The notes under the pieces were generated by a model. The model was given only the letters and a program-made list of their open reading frames with translations, had not been told where the DNA came from and made no database searches. Position numbers and translations under genes: made by a program. A stretch of DNA of 64,000 nt from Geothrix rubra (GTDB taxonomy: Bacteria > Acidobacteriota > Holophagae > Holophagales > Holophagaceae), in assembly GCF_030268065.1 (NCBI RefSeq), contig NZ_BSDD01000003.1, positions 62,001-126,000 on the forward strand. The letters are read 5' to 3'. Positions 19,475-28,451 of this stretch are shown here, in pieces. The first letter of the stretch is position 1; the number at the start of each line of letters is the position of its first letter.

Positions 19475-20899
19475 TTGGTGGCCCTGCTGGTCTGGCGCCC
19501 CTTCGCCCCCGGACCCCGGGTCCGCCGGGTGCTGCTCATCCCGGCCACGGCCCTGCCCGCGGACCCGGCCCTGGAGCGGGGCCTGGAGACCCTCCTGTCC
19601 GACCACCTGGAGGTCCTGGCCGGAGCTGCGGTCGTCCACGCGCCCGTGGTGCCCTCGGGCGCCGACCTGGAACGGCTGCCCGAGGGCACCCTCCTGATGA
19701 CCTTCCGGGGGCACCGGGAGGGGGACCGCCTCGCCCTCGCCGCGGCCTGGACGACCCGGGAGCGGCTCCGGGCCGGTGAGCCCTGGGCCTACGACGATCC
19801 TGGCCCCCTGCCTCCGGCCGAGGCCCTGGACCGCTGGGTGGACCACTGGCCCCTCCGCCGCCGCTTTCCCGGCCGGGAGGCCCTGTTCCCCCGCGACCCC
19901 GCCCATGGCTGGGACCTGCTGCAGGCCTTGTCCATCCGGGACGATGCCGAGGCCGCCCGGAACCTCGCGGCCACCCGGGCGCTGGCGGAGGCTGAACCCG
20001 GCTGTGCGACGGCCTGGACCGCCCTGGGCGACCACCTCTACCGGAGCCTCTGGATCGATCCCCAGGCGGCGGGCAGCGGCTTCAACGCCCGCATGGACCA
20101 GGCCTTCGTCCGCGCCCTGGAGCTCGTCCCCGGCCACCCCCGCGCCACCTACCTCCGCGCCCTGATGCTGACGGACATCGGGGACCAGCGCCGGGCCCTC
20201 CAGTCCCTGATCCCGGCGGCGCGCCAGCGGCCGGATGTGCCCGACCTCTACCTGGGCTTCGCCTACGCGGGCCGCACGGCGGGCCTGCTGGAGGGGGCCC
20301 GCCGGGCCCTGGGCCGGCGGCAGCGGATCCTCGGGACCCTGGCAGACCCCTCCCCCTGGTCCGCCGAGACCACCTACCTCTACCTGGGGGACACCGCCGC
20401 CTTCGAGCAGGACCTGGAGCGGGCCCGCACCATGCGGACGGACGCCGGCCTGCTCTTCTACCAGGGCTACCTCGCCCTCCTGAAGGGTCGGCGGGACCTG
20501 GCCCTGCGCTACATGACGGAGGGCGGCGGGTTCCCGGGCGGCCCCATCCCCTTCCAGGACCTGTGCCTGGCCTACCGGGCCCTGCTGGAGGGAAGGCTCC
20601 AGGACGGGCTGGCCGGGCTCCGCAAGGTGGATCAGATCCGGGGCCGCCTCCGGATCCCGGACGGCGAATGGACCTTCAAGGAGGCCGAAGCCTACGCCCT
20701 GCTCGGGGATCCGGACCGGAGCGTGGATGCCGCCACCCGGGCCTTTGTGCAGGGCTTCAGCTGCGCCCGGTGGTACGAGGCCTCGCCTTTCCTGGCGCCG
20801 ATCCGGACCCACCCGCGCTGGCCCACCCTCCGCCGGAACCTGCTGGAACGCCAGGCCATCCTGGAGGCCGATTTCCCCGCCTCGGCCTTCACCCCGTGA
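19475..20899 (+). CDS. membrane-anchored TPR-like protein of unknown function
   Basis: The 474 residues from the TTG at 19475 contain a membrane anchor and then helical TPR-like repeats from about residue 150 (ALAEAEPGCATAWTALGDHL, ALELVPGHPRATYLRALML). In eukaryote-like kinase/response networks such proteins act as scaffolds, but nothing here shows a partner. TTG or GTG (19478) starts would cut the membrane helix in half. The frame stays open upstream to the ffh stop, and a strong AGGGAGGA sits just before an in-frame ATC at 19412, so the true start may lie there. It separates ffh from rpsP. Confidence 0.65.
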   Translation: MVALLVWRPFAPGPRVRRVLLIPATALPADPALERGLETLLSDHLEVLAGAAVVHAPVVPSGADLERLPEGTLLMTFRGHREGDRLALAAAWTTRERLRAGEPWAYDDPGPLPPAEALDRWVDHWPLRRRFPGREALFPRDPAHGWDLLQALSIRDDAEAARNLAATRALAEAEPGCATAWTALGDHLYRSLWIDPQAAGSGFNARMDQAFVRALELVPGHPRATYLRALMLTDIGDQRRALQSLIPAARQRPDVPDLYLGFAYAGRTAGLLEGARRALGRRQRILGTLADPSPWSAETTYLYLGDTAAFEQDLERARTMRTDAGLLFYQGYLALLKGRRDLALRYMTEGGGFPGGPIPFQDLCLAYRALLEGRLQDGLAGLRKVDQIRGRLRIPDGEWTFKEAEAYALLGDPDRSVDAATRAFVQGFSCARWYEASPFLAPIRTHPRWPTLRRNLLERQAILEADFPASAFTP

Positions 20900-20938
20900 T
20901 CCACGCACTTTCGGCTTGGGATATGCCGTTCCCCGCGC

Positions 20939-20944
20939 TACACT
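20939..20944 (+). promoter_or_regulatory. -10 box for rpsP operon
   Basis: TACACT lies about 20 bases before the rpsP ATG, followed by a CAGGGAG ribosome site. The same TACACT/TACAAT form recurs before other units in this window. Confidence 0.4.
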
Positions 20945-20964
20945 GACCCGCTCAGGGAGTGTCC

Positions 20965-21207
20965 ATGCTGTCCATCCGTCTCGCTCGCAATGGTGCCAAG
21001 AAGCGGCCCTTCTACCACATCGTCGTCTCCGAGAACGACCGCATCCCCACCGGCCGTGCCGTGGAGGTGCTGGGCTTCGTGAACCCGATCGCCGGCGCCG
21101 GCGAGGCGGTCCGGATCGACGCCGAGAAGGCCAAGAGCTGGCTCCAGAAGGGCGCCCAGCCCTCCAAGACCGTCCTCGATCTGTTCAAGAAGAACCAGAT
21201 CCTCTAG
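20965..21207 (+). CDS. rpsP: 30S ribosomal protein S16
   Basis: The 80-residue protein begins MLSIRLARNGAKKRPFYHIVV, the standard bS16 N-terminus. VLGFVNP and the LQKGAQPSKTVLDLFKK tail are also typical. It is part of the small subunit body. The ATG at 20965 is preferred over GTG at 20959 because the ribosome site CAGGGAG then has normal spacing. khpA and rimM follow on the same strand. Confidence 0.96.
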   Translation: MLSIRLARNGAKKRPFYHIVVSENDRIPTGRAVEVLGFVNPIAGAGEAVRIDAEKAKSWLQKGAQPSKTVLDLFKKNQIL

Positions 21208-21223
21208 ACCGGTTTCCGTTCCG

Positions 21224-21251
21224 CGAAAGCCGGGCCAGGGTCCGGCTTTCG
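21224..21251 (+). terminator. intra-operon hairpin (attenuator-like)
   Basis: CGAAAGCCGG and CCGGCTTTCG form a perfect 10-bp stem with an eight-base loop in the rpsP-khpA gap. It is not followed by a long U-run. It may lower expression downstream or protect the rpsP mRNA 3' end. Confidence 0.5.
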
Positions 21252-21272
21252 TCGTTCTCGCCTGGAGCGACC

Positions 21273-21530
21273 ATGGATCTCGAAGCCTTCCTGGGCGACG
21301 TCATCACCCCCCTGCTGGACCACCCGGAGGCCTTCCGGGTGGAGATCACCGGCGAAGGCCGGAGGCGGGACGTGCTGGTGCACGCCGATCCCCGGGACCG
21401 GGGCCGCATCATCGGCAAGCACGGCCGCATGATCAGCGCCCTCCGCACCCTCTGCAAGACCGCCGGAGACAAGGCCGGGCTGTCGGTCAACCTCGAGCTG
21501 TTCGACGAGGACGGGGCCGCGGAGGACTGA
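21273..21530 (+). CDS. khpA: KH-domain RNA-binding protein KhpA
   Basis: This 85-residue protein has the GxxG loop RGRIIGKHGRMISALRTLC of a single KH domain. KhpA proteins bind RNA and, in some bacteria, work with KhpB in cell-shape and sRNA control. The position between rpsP and rimM is the usual one. CTGGAGCG precedes the ATG. Its stop overlaps the rimM start as TGATG. Confidence 0.92.
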   Translation: MDLEAFLGDVITPLLDHPEAFRVEITGEGRRRDVLVHADPRDRGRIIGKHGRMISALRTLCKTAGDKAGLSVNLELFDEDGAAED

Positions 21531-22072
21531 TGCTCCTCGCCGGCCACCTCGCCCGGGTCCAGGGCCTCAAGGGCGAGTTCCTCTTCCACTCGGTCATGGA
21601 CGAACCCGAGCGGCTGGAATCCATGACCGGCCTCGTGCTGGCCCCGCCGCAGGCGGACCTGGAGCATGGCGAGCCGGTCCCACCCGCGCGGTCCGTGGCC
21701 CTCCGCAGCTTCCGCTGGCACCAGGACCGTCCCTGCCTGGCCTTCCGGGAGGTGGCGGATCGCACCGCCGCCGAGCCCCTCAAGGGCTGGGCCCTGTGGA
21801 TGCCCGAGGCCGCGGCGGAGCTGCCCGAGGGCGAGAGCTTCCGCCACCAGTGGATCGGCTGCGAAGTCTTCGTGGCGGGACAGCGGGTGGGCGAAGTGCT
21901 CCGCCTGGACCCCACCCCCATGGGCTACGACATGGTGATCCTCCGGGACCTCCGGCCCGGCCGGACCGGTCAGCGCGAAGTGCCCTACATCAAGGCCTGG
22001 TGGACGCTGGACCTGCCCAACCACCGCCTGGACGTGGACCCGCCCCCGGGTCTCCTGGATCTGGACCTCTAG
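21530..22072 (+). CDS. rimM: ribosome maturation factor RimM
   Basis: The 180 residues show the RimM fold. An N-terminal domain has VQGLKGEFLFHSVMDEPERL and a conserved hydrophobic core, and a PRC-barrel-like C-terminal domain has QWIGCEVFVAGQRVGEVL and EVPYIKAWWTLDLPNHRL. It binds S19 and helps mature the 30S head. It is coupled to khpA by a one-base overlap. trmD and rplS, the usual next genes, are missing here. The last four bases overlap the convergent MgtC/DUF4010 gene. Confidence 0.9.
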   Translation: MLLAGHLARVQGLKGEFLFHSVMDEPERLESMTGLVLAPPQADLEHGEPVPPARSVALRSFRWHQDRPCLAFREVADRTAAEPLKGWALWMPEAAAELPEGESFRHQWIGCEVFVAGQRVGEVLRLDPTPMGYDMVILRDLRPGRTGQREVPYIKAWWTLDLPNHRLDVDPPPGLLDLDL

Positions 22073-23331
22073 AGCCAGATGAGCGGAAGCAGGCCCAGCA
22101 GGGTCAGGCCCCCCAGCAGCCCCAGGCTCCAGAGCCCCGTACGGCCCTTGGCGAAGCCGTAGGCGTAGAAGCCCTTCACGAGGTTGTTGCTGGCGGCGCT
22201 GACGGCGATGCTGCAGGCCGCCAGGTGGAGGCTGGTCGACACCCCCGCGGCGTGCGTCATGCCCATGATGAAGGGCGTCACATCCGTGAGGCCCATCAGG
22301 CCCGCCACCGAGTACACCCCGTTCCGCCCCAGGTAGGTGATGGCCAGCTGGGTGACGATCAGCATCACGACGAACACGGCGGCGAAGAAGAAGGCTGCCC
22401 GGAGTTCCAGCGGGTTGTGGGGGTGGGCCGCCTCGGGCGTGTCCGTGGCCTCGGGATCGTGCAGGCGGTACACGAACCAGCCGCCGAGGGCCGAGATGGC
22501 CGCGAGGATCAGGAACCACGGCGCCAGGGTCAGGGCGAGGTCGCGGTTGAACATCCAGACCAGGGCCAGGATCTTGAGGTACATGGCCGCCGAGGCCACC
22601 ACGATGCCGCCGGTGTACTCGTGGGGGCGCTGCCCCGCGGCGGCGCGCTTGGCCAGCACCACCGTGATGACGGTGCTGGAGTAGAAGCCACCCAGGATGG
22701 CCGAGAGGAAGATCCCGCCCCGGTCCTTGAAGGCCTTCAGCAGCACGTAGCTCGCGTAGGAGACGCCGCTGACCGCCACCACCACGAGCCAGGTCTTGAA
22801 GGGATTGATCCGGAAGGGGCCCAGGTCGCGGTTGGGCACCATCGGGAGGATCACGGCGGACAGCAGGAGGAACTTCGTGAACGCGGCGACCTCCTCGGGC
22901 CGGATGCGCTGGGTGAGCCCCTCCAGGGCCTCCTTCAGCTCCAGCAGCAGGAGGCTCACCACCACCAGCGTGCAGGCGAACCACAGATGGCCCGTGTACA
23001 CCAGGGCGCCCACGAGGTAGACCAGCAGGCCCGAGAGCTCGGTGGTGATGCCCGCCTCGGTCGTCTGCTGCAGCTTGTGGAGGTAGGACACCAGCATGAA
23101 GGCGCCCACCACCAGGAAGCCCAGGAGCATGCCGAAGAGGTTGCCTCCGGACAGGAGGGACACCACGTAGCCCACCAGGCCCAGCAGCGGGAAGGTGCGC
23201 ACGCCGCCGAAGACCCGCTTCCCCCCGCGCTTGAGCTCCTCCCGCTCCAGTCCGATCAGGAAGGAGAGGAAGAGCACGAGGCCGAGGTTCAGGGCCTCGG
23301 GCGGAATCGCGGACAGCAGCTGGTCGAGCAC
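22069..23331 (-). CDS. MgtC/SapB-DUF4010 integral membrane protein
   Basis: The 420-residue protein has about a dozen membrane helices. The N-terminal MgtC-like part contains SFLIGLEREELKRGGKRVFGGVRTFPLLGL. The C-terminal DUF4010 part contains AILGGFYSSTVITVVLAKRA and GVSTSLHLAACSIAVSAASNNLVKG. MgtC relatives are linked to growth at low magnesium, but the function of the DUF4010 fusion is unproven. It runs antisense to the ribosomal operon end. Confidence 0.88.
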   Translation of the reverse strand: MLDQLLSAIPPEALNLGLVLFLSFLIGLEREELKRGGKRVFGGVRTFPLLGLVGYVVSLLSGGNLFGMLLGFLVVGAFMLVSYLHKLQQTTEAGITTELSGLLVYLVGALVYTGHLWFACTLVVVSLLLLELKEALEGLTQRIRPEEVAAFTKFLLLSAVILPMVPNRDLGPFRINPFKTWLVVVAVSGVSYASYVLLKAFKDRGGIFLSAILGGFYSSTVITVVLAKRAAAGQRPHEYTGGIVVASAAMYLKILALVWMFNRDLALTLAPWFLILAAISALGGWFVYRLHDPEATDTPEAAHPHNPLELRAAFFFAAVFVVMLIVTQLAITYLGRNGVYSVAGLMGLTDVTPFIMGMTHAAGVSTSLHLAACSIAVSAASNNLVKGFYAYGFAKGRTGLWSLGLLGGLTLLGLLPLIWL

Positions 23332-23474
23332 GCGGGGCCTCGCAGGGATGGGTGGTCCCCAGGGTGCCGCGCCTGGAACGGTCTTGGAAGATCAAACCTC
23401 AACCACGCCACAGGAGCGGGACTTCTCGACCAAAGAAGGCGGTATATGCTGGTCCAGTCCCAAATGAGGCCTCC

Positions 23475-24407
23475 ATGCTCGAGATCAGGGCGCTTGAAAA
23501 GCACTTCGGGACATTGAAGGCTGTCGATGGCATCTCCTTCTCGGCCAGACCCGGCGAGATCCTGGGGCTGCTCGGACCCAACGGCGCCGGGAAAACCACG
23601 CTGGTCTCCATGATCGCCGGTCTTCTGCCCGCGGACGGCGGCCAGGTCCTCATCGATGGACGCACGCTATGCGGCGACCAGGATCCCCTCAAGCGGCGCA
23701 TCGGCCTCGTCCCCCAGGACCTGGCCCTGATCGAAGAACTTCCCGCCCAGGACAATCTGGCCTTCTTCGGCGCCCTCTATGGTCTGAAGGGCCTGGCCCT
23801 CCGGGCCGCCGCGTCCCGGGTCCTCGATCTGGTCGGCCTTTCGGACCGCGCCGGGGACCGGGTGGCGACCTTCAGCGGCGGCATGAAGCGCCGCCTGAAC
23901 CTCGCCGCAGCCCTCATGCACGATCCCGAGATCCTGTTGCTGGACGAGCCCACCGTCGGCGTGGATCCGCAAAGCCGCAACGCCATCTTCGACAATCTCG
24001 AAACCCTGAAGCGGCAGCGTCGAACCCTCATCTATACCACCCACTACATGGAGGAAGTGGAACGCCTCTGCGAGCGCGTCGTCATCCTCGATCACGGCCG
24101 GGTGCTGGCCGATGCGAGCCTGGCCGACCTCACCCGGACCGGGATCGTGAACCCGAGGCTCCACATCGAGTTGAATGCGGGTGGCGATGGGCATTGGCTG
24201 GAAGAACTCCGCGGCCTCGACGGGGTGGCTTCGGCCAATCTGGCAGGAACGCAACTCGCAGTCGGTATCGCCGACCTGGCCGCGGACACGTCCCGGATTC
24301 TCAGCTGGCTGTCGGGCCGGGGGATGGTCATTCATGGCTTCGCCAGCGAGCGCCCCAGCCTGGAATCGGTCTTTCTCTCCCTCACGGGAAGGAGCTTCCG
24401 CGAATGA
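23475..24407 (+). CDS. ABC-2 type transporter ATP-binding protein
   Basis: This 310-residue ATPase carries Walker A LLGPNGAGKTT (residues about 34-44), a Q-loop (VPQD), signature TFSGGMKRRLNLA, Walker B ILLLDEPTVGVD and the switch His in YTTHYMEE. A C-terminal region of about 80 residues typical of drug/antibiotic exporters follows. It energises the permease encoded next; the substrate is unknown. The stop overlaps the permease ATG (ATGA). Codon use is visibly less GC-biased than neighbours, and a TATATG box lies upstream at about 23452. Confidence 0.93.
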   Translation: MLEIRALEKHFGTLKAVDGISFSARPGEILGLLGPNGAGKTTLVSMIAGLLPADGGQVLIDGRTLCGDQDPLKRRIGLVPQDLALIEELPAQDNLAFFGALYGLKGLALRAAASRVLDLVGLSDRAGDRVATFSGGMKRRLNLAAALMHDPEILLLDEPTVGVDPQSRNAIFDNLETLKRQRRTLIYTTHYMEEVERLCERVVILDHGRVLADASLADLTRTGIVNPRLHIELNAGGDGHWLEELRGLDGVASANLAGTQLAVGIADLAADTSRILSWLSGRGMVIHGFASERPSLESVFLSLTGRSFRE

Positions 24408-25699
24408 GCCTCACCGCCCTGGTCGCCCTCGTCCGCAAGGATCTCAAGCTCTTCTTCCATGATCGGCGTGCCGTGATCATGAGTTTCGCGGCGCCGATCG
24501 TCATCGCCTCCTTCTTCGGGTTTCTCTTCCAGGGGGCCTCCGGTCAGGCCAATCAGGCCCGCATTCCGGTGGCCGTGGTGGACCAGGACCAGACGGACCT
24601 CTCGCGCAAACTGATCGCCCGGCTGGGGGAGGACAAGCAGGTCCAGGTGGAGGCCCTTTCCTTGGATCGGGCGCTGGATCAGGTCCGCCGGGGAAAAACG
24701 ACCGTGGCCCTCCGCATCCCAGCCGGTTTCAGCGAGGGCGCCACCCGAACGTTCTTCTCCGGCGGGGCCAAGCCTGAACTTTCCCTGGACTACGATCCCT
24801 CCCACGCCATGGAACTGGGGCTGGTCCGGGGCCTGCTCACGGAAGCGGCCATGACCGTCGTGAGCGCCGAGATGTTCACGGGCCCGGCAGGACGGAAGAG
24901 TCTGGAGACCTCCCTGGACCAACTCGAGCGCTCGAACCTTGCCGAAGGCGAACGAAGCGACCTGAAGCGGCTCCTGGAAAGCGCCCGGGCCTGGAATGTC
25001 CGCCAGGAGCAGCAGCCCGCGACCGCCCGCAGGGGTGGTCTGAGCCTGCCCTACTCACTGAAGGAGGAGGCCCTGACGTCCAGGTCCGCCACGCCCTACA
25101 ACAGCTACGCGCACGCCTTCGCCGGCATGGGTGTGCAGTTCATCCTCTTCATGGGCATCGAGGCGGGCATCTCCATTCTCGTCGCCCGACGCTCGGGCCT
25201 GTGGAAGCGCCTCTGTGCGGCCCCGCTCTCCCGCCGGCTGCTTCTGGGTGGCCGGGCCCTCAGCGCCGCGCTGGTTTCCCTTATCATCCTCGGGGTGGTC
25301 TATGTCTTCGCCCGGCTGATCTTCCATGTCCACATCGAAGGCAGCGCGGCGGGTTTCCTGGGCGTCTGCCTGGCCTTCTCCCTCATGACCGCGACCTTCG
25401 GCCTCCTCATCGCCTCCCTGGGCCGCACGCCGGAGGCCACTCGAGGCCTGGCCATCTTCGCCACCCTCATCCTGGTGATGCTGGGCGGAGCCTGGGTCCC
25501 GGCCTTCATCTTTCCCGCCTGGCTCCAGAAGCTGACCCTGTTCATCCCGACCCGATGGGCCGTGGATGGGCTGGATGCCATGACCTGGCGAGGGCTTGGA
25601 TTCCAGGCGGCCCTGGCCCCCATCGCCGTGCTGCTGGGGTTCGCCCTCGCCTTCGGACTGATTGCCTTGGCGCGGTTCCGCTGGGAGGTTGAAGGCTGA
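24404..25699 (+). CDS. ABC-2 type transporter permease
   Basis: The 431 residues have an N-terminal helix (AVIMSFAAPIVIASFFGFLF), a large extracytoplasmic domain (residues about 45-250) and five C-terminal helices. It is a YhiD/NatB/YbhR-type ABC-2 permease: the extracytoplasmic part begins with RIPVAVVDQDQTDLSRKLI, as in ABC-2 proteins with a periplasmic jelly-roll-like domain. It forms an exporter with the preceding ATPase. No membrane-fusion protein gene is next to it. Translation is coupled to the ATPase by a four-base overlap. Confidence 0.88.
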   Translation: MSLTALVALVRKDLKLFFHDRRAVIMSFAAPIVIASFFGFLFQGASGQANQARIPVAVVDQDQTDLSRKLIARLGEDKQVQVEALSLDRALDQVRRGKTTVALRIPAGFSEGATRTFFSGGAKPELSLDYDPSHAMELGLVRGLLTEAAMTVVSAEMFTGPAGRKSLETSLDQLERSNLAEGERSDLKRLLESARAWNVRQEQQPATARRGGLSLPYSLKEEALTSRSATPYNSYAHAFAGMGVQFILFMGIEAGISILVARRSGLWKRLCAAPLSRRLLLGGRALSAALVSLIILGVVYVFARLIFHVHIEGSAAGFLGVCLAFSLMTATFGLLIASLGRTPEATRGLAIFATLILVMLGGAWVPAFIFPAWLQKLTLFIPTRWAVDGLDAMTWRGLGFQAALAPIAVLLGFALAFGLIALARFRWEVEG

Positions 25700-25707
25700 C
25701 CGCGCCC

Positions 25708-26322
25708 TCAGACGCCCGCGGCCTTCAGGGTCAGCACGAACTTCTGGATGCCGGCCAGGAGCATCTCGATGGCCATGGCGGTGAGCACGAGGCCCATCAG
25801 GCGTTCGAAGGCCATGGTCACCTGCTCGCCCAGGAAATCCGCGATCCTCTCGGCAAAGCCGAGCACCACCGCGGAGACGGCCATGGCCACCGCGAGCGCG
25901 CCGATCCACTCCCAGACCCGTCCCGGTTCGCGGGAGACCAGGAGCAGCACGGTGGCGATGGCCGAGGGCCCGGCGATGAAGGGGATGGCCAGGGGCACCA
26001 GGAAGGGCTCGCCGTGCACCCGGTGGCCGGAGGCGCCCTCCGGGTGCGGGAAGATCATCTTCAGGGCGATGAGGAAGAGGATCACGCCCCCGGCGATGCC
26101 CATGGAGGTGTCCGTGAGGTGCATGAGCGCCAGCACCCGGCGGCCGAAGAGCATGAAGAAGAGCAGGATGGCGGAGGCGAAGAGGACTTCCCGCACGATG
26201 ATCCGCTGCCGCCGGGCGGGATCCACCTGGCGCAGCAGGCCGATGAACATGGGGATGTTGCCCAGGGGGTCCGTGACCAGGACCAGCAGCACGACGGCGG
26301 AGATGAAGGAGGAGGCTTCCAC
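25708..26322 (-). CDS. MarC-family integral membrane protein
   Basis: The 204-residue protein has six predicted helices and the family motifs LVTDPLGNIPMFIGLL near the start and PLAIPFIAGPSAIATVLLL in the middle. MarC proteins are conserved and widespread, but no transport activity has been firmly assigned. It is convergent with the ABC permease and lies downstream of the sppA-Mpo1 pair on the same strand, three bases after the latter gene's stop. Confidence 0.9.
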   Translation of the reverse strand: MEASSFISAVVLLVLVTDPLGNIPMFIGLLRQVDPARRQRIIVREVLFASAILLFFMLFGRRVLALMHLTDTSMGIAGGVILFLIALKMIFPHPEGASGHRVHGEPFLVPLAIPFIAGPSAIATVLLLVSREPGRVWEWIGALAVAMAVSAVVLGFAERIADFLGEQVTMAFERLMGLVLTAMAIEMLLAGIQKFVLTLKAAGV

Positions 26323-26325
26323 GGG

Positions 26326-26631
26326 CTAGGCCCGTCCCCGGAGCTTCATCGCCCACCAGCGCAGCCCCACGAAGAGGAAGCGCCAGTCCTTGAAGAACTC
26401 CGGGGGCTTGCCCTCCGCGGCGTGCCCGGCGAACTGGAGGATCCAGCCCGCCACGAAGACGCCGAGCCCCGCCTTCCAGAGCCCGGGCACGACGAGGGAA
26501 AGGAGGAGCAGGAGGATCCCCAGGGTCACCGTGGGGATGCCCACCGTATGGCAGGCCCGGTTCACCGGATGCCGGTGGCTCTGGGCGTACTCGGCGATCC
26601 AGTCCGCCATGGGCCGTCCGCCGAGCGCCAT
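26326..26631 (-). CDS. Mpo1-like (DUF962) small membrane protein
   Basis: This 101-residue protein has two or three hydrophobic helices and the His-rich motifs of the Mpo1/YGL010w family: HPVNRACHTVGIP near residue 21 and QFAGHAAEGKPPEFF near residue 66. The yeast member is an Fe(II)-dependent dioxygenase in fatty-acid alpha-oxidation; the bacterial role is inferred. GAGG five bases upstream supports the ATG at 26631; ATG at 26610 is possible. Only two bases separate it from sppA, so they form an operon. Confidence 0.82.
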   Translation of the reverse strand: MALGGRPMADWIAEYAQSHRHPVNRACHTVGIPTVTLGILLLLLSLVVPGLWKAGLGVFVAGWILQFAGHAAEGKPPEFFKDWRFLFVGLRWWAMKLRGRA

Positions 26632-26633
26632 CG

Positions 26634-28409
26634 TCACCTCAGGTCCAGGTCGAAGGGCAGGCGGGCGTAGACGCCCTGGGGATCGTTCAGGGAGGAGAGC
26701 AGCTCCACCTGACGCTTGAGGTCGCCCACCAGCACGTCCACCGGACCGACCTTGGCCAGCTTCCGCGGCTTGCCCTGGATGAGGTTCCGGACCAGCTGCT
26801 TGAAGGCGTCGGGTTCCTCTTCGGGCCCGGCCACGTAGTAGTCGTCCCCGACATTGGCCTTCTTCGCGGCGTACTTCACGGCGGCATCCAGCCCCCCGAT
26901 CTCGTCCACCAGGCCCAGCTTCAGGGCTTCCTGGCCAGACCACACGCGGCCCTGGGCGATCTCCTGGACGGCCTCCTTCTTCATCTTCCGGCTGTCGGCC
27001 ACCTTGGTGATGAACTGGTCGTAGATGTGGTCCACGATCCCCTGGATGCGGGCCAGCTCGAAGTCGGTCTTGGGACGGGTGAGGGTCATCGGGTTGGCCA
27101 GCTTGGCGGTCTGGACGCTGTCCCAGGTGATGCCGTGGTCGTTGGCCAGCTGCTTCACGTTGGGGAGCATGCCGAACACGCCGATGGAGCCGGTGATGGT
27201 GCCGGGCTCGGCGAAGATGCGGTCGCCGTAGGTGCTGATCCAGTAGCCGCCGGAGGCGGCCAGGTGGCCCATGGAGACCACGACCGGCTTCACCTTCCGG
27301 GTGAGGATCACTTCGCGCTGGATCAGCTCGGAGGCCGCGGCGCTGCCCCCGGGGCTGTTCACGCGCAGCACCACCGCCTTGACCTTGTCGTCCAGGCGCA
27401 GGCGGCGGAGCTCGCGGCTGAGGCTGTCCCCACCGATCTGGTTGGCCCTGCCCTCGCCGTCCACGATCTCGCCCTCGGCCACCAGCACCGCGATGCGGTT
27501 GTGGCCCCGCTTCTCGGCCCCGGGGATCTCCGCGTAGGTGGCCAAGGCGATCTGGGGGAAGTCCCGGTCCTTGGGCTTCCTGCCCACGAGCGCCTTCAGC
27601 GCGTCCAGCACCTCGTCGTAGGGGGCGATCTTGTCCACGAGGCCCGCCTGCTTGGCCTCCTGCGCCTCGAGGACGCCCTTCTCGTCCGCCAGGGCCTGGA
27701 GGGCCTCGGGGGAGACCTTCCGGTCCTTCGCCACGCTGCCCTTCCAGTCGCCCCAGAGATCGTCCAGGAGCTTCTGCACCTGCTCGCGGTTGGGGTCGCT
27801 CATCTTGTCGAGGATGAAGGGCTCCACGGCGCTCTTGTACTTGCCCACCCGGGTGACCTGCACCTCCACGCCGTACTTCTTGAAGGCCTCGCCGAAGAAC
27901 ATGGGCTCGCTGGCGAAGCCGTTGACCTCCACGCTGCCGAAGGGGTTCACGTAGACCGTGCTGGCGCCGGCCGCCAGGTAGTATTCCCGCTTGCCCCAGC
28001 CCAGGTCGTAGGCGATGACGGGCTTCTTCGCCTTGAACCGCTGGATCGCCTCCCGCAGCTCCTTGAGCTGGGCCGGTCCGGCGGCCTGGAGGTTGCCCGT
28101 GAGGAACAGGCCGGCGATGCGGTCGTCGGAGGCGGCCCGGTCGATGGCGTCGATGGCCGCCGGCAGGGACTGGCTGCGCCCGCCCCCGCCGCTGAGGGCC
28201 TGGCTGATCGCCTCACCGGGCTCGGGATCGTGCTGCCCGTCCGTGAGGCTGGTGTCCATGTCGAAGACCAGCACCGCCTTGGAAGGGACCGTGGGCTTGT
28301 TCGAGGAACCGATGGCCGCCAGGATGCCGAAGAAGAGGAGGAAGGCCGCGCCCCCGGCCACGATCAGGGCCAGCAGGGCGGCGAAGAAGGTCTTGAAGAA
28401 GTCCTTCAT
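26634..28409 (-). CDS. sppA: signal peptide peptidase SppA (67-kDa type)
   Basis: At 591 residues this is the long, duplicated form. One N-terminal membrane helix (residues 8-35) anchors it. The first repeat supplies the catalytic Lys region ([12 protein letters not shown], about 187-198). The second supplies the nucleophile Ser in [12 protein letters not shown] (near residue 387), followed by [10 protein letters not shown]. It cleaves remnant signal peptides in the membrane, facing the periplasm. It is first in a unit with the Mpo1-like gene and probably marC. Confidence 0.94.
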   Translation of the reverse strand: MKDFFKTFFAALLALIVAGGAAFLLFFGILAAIGSSNKPTVPSKAVLVFDMDTSLTDGQHDPEPGEAISQALSGGGGRSQSLPAAIDAIDRAASDDRIAGLFLTGNLQAAGPAQLKELREAIQRFKAKKPVIAYDLGWGKREYYLAAGASTVYVNPFGSVEVNGFASEPMFFGEAFKKYGVEVQVTRVGKYKSAVEPFILDKMSDPNREQVQKLLDDLWGDWKGSVAKDRKVSPEALQALADEKGVLEAQEAKQAGLVDKIAPYDEVLDALKALVGRKPKDRDFPQIALATYAEIPGAEKRGHNRIAVLVAEGEIVDGEGRANQIGGDSLSRELRRLRLDDKVKAVVLRVNSPGGSAAASELIQREVILTRKVKPVVVSMGHLAASGGYWISTYGDRIFAEPGTITGSIGVFGMLPNVKQLANDHGITWDSVQTAKLANPMTLTRPKTDFELARIQGIVDHIYDQFITKVADSRKMKKEAVQEIAQGRVWSGQEALKLGLVDEIGGLDAAVKYAAKKANVGDDYYVAGPEEEPDAFKQLVRNLIQGKPRKLAKVGPVDVLVGDLKRQVELLSSLNDPQGVYARLPFDLDLR

Positions 28410-28451
28410 GGAAGCTCCAGGGATTGGCTCCAGGATCGCACGAACGGGCCG

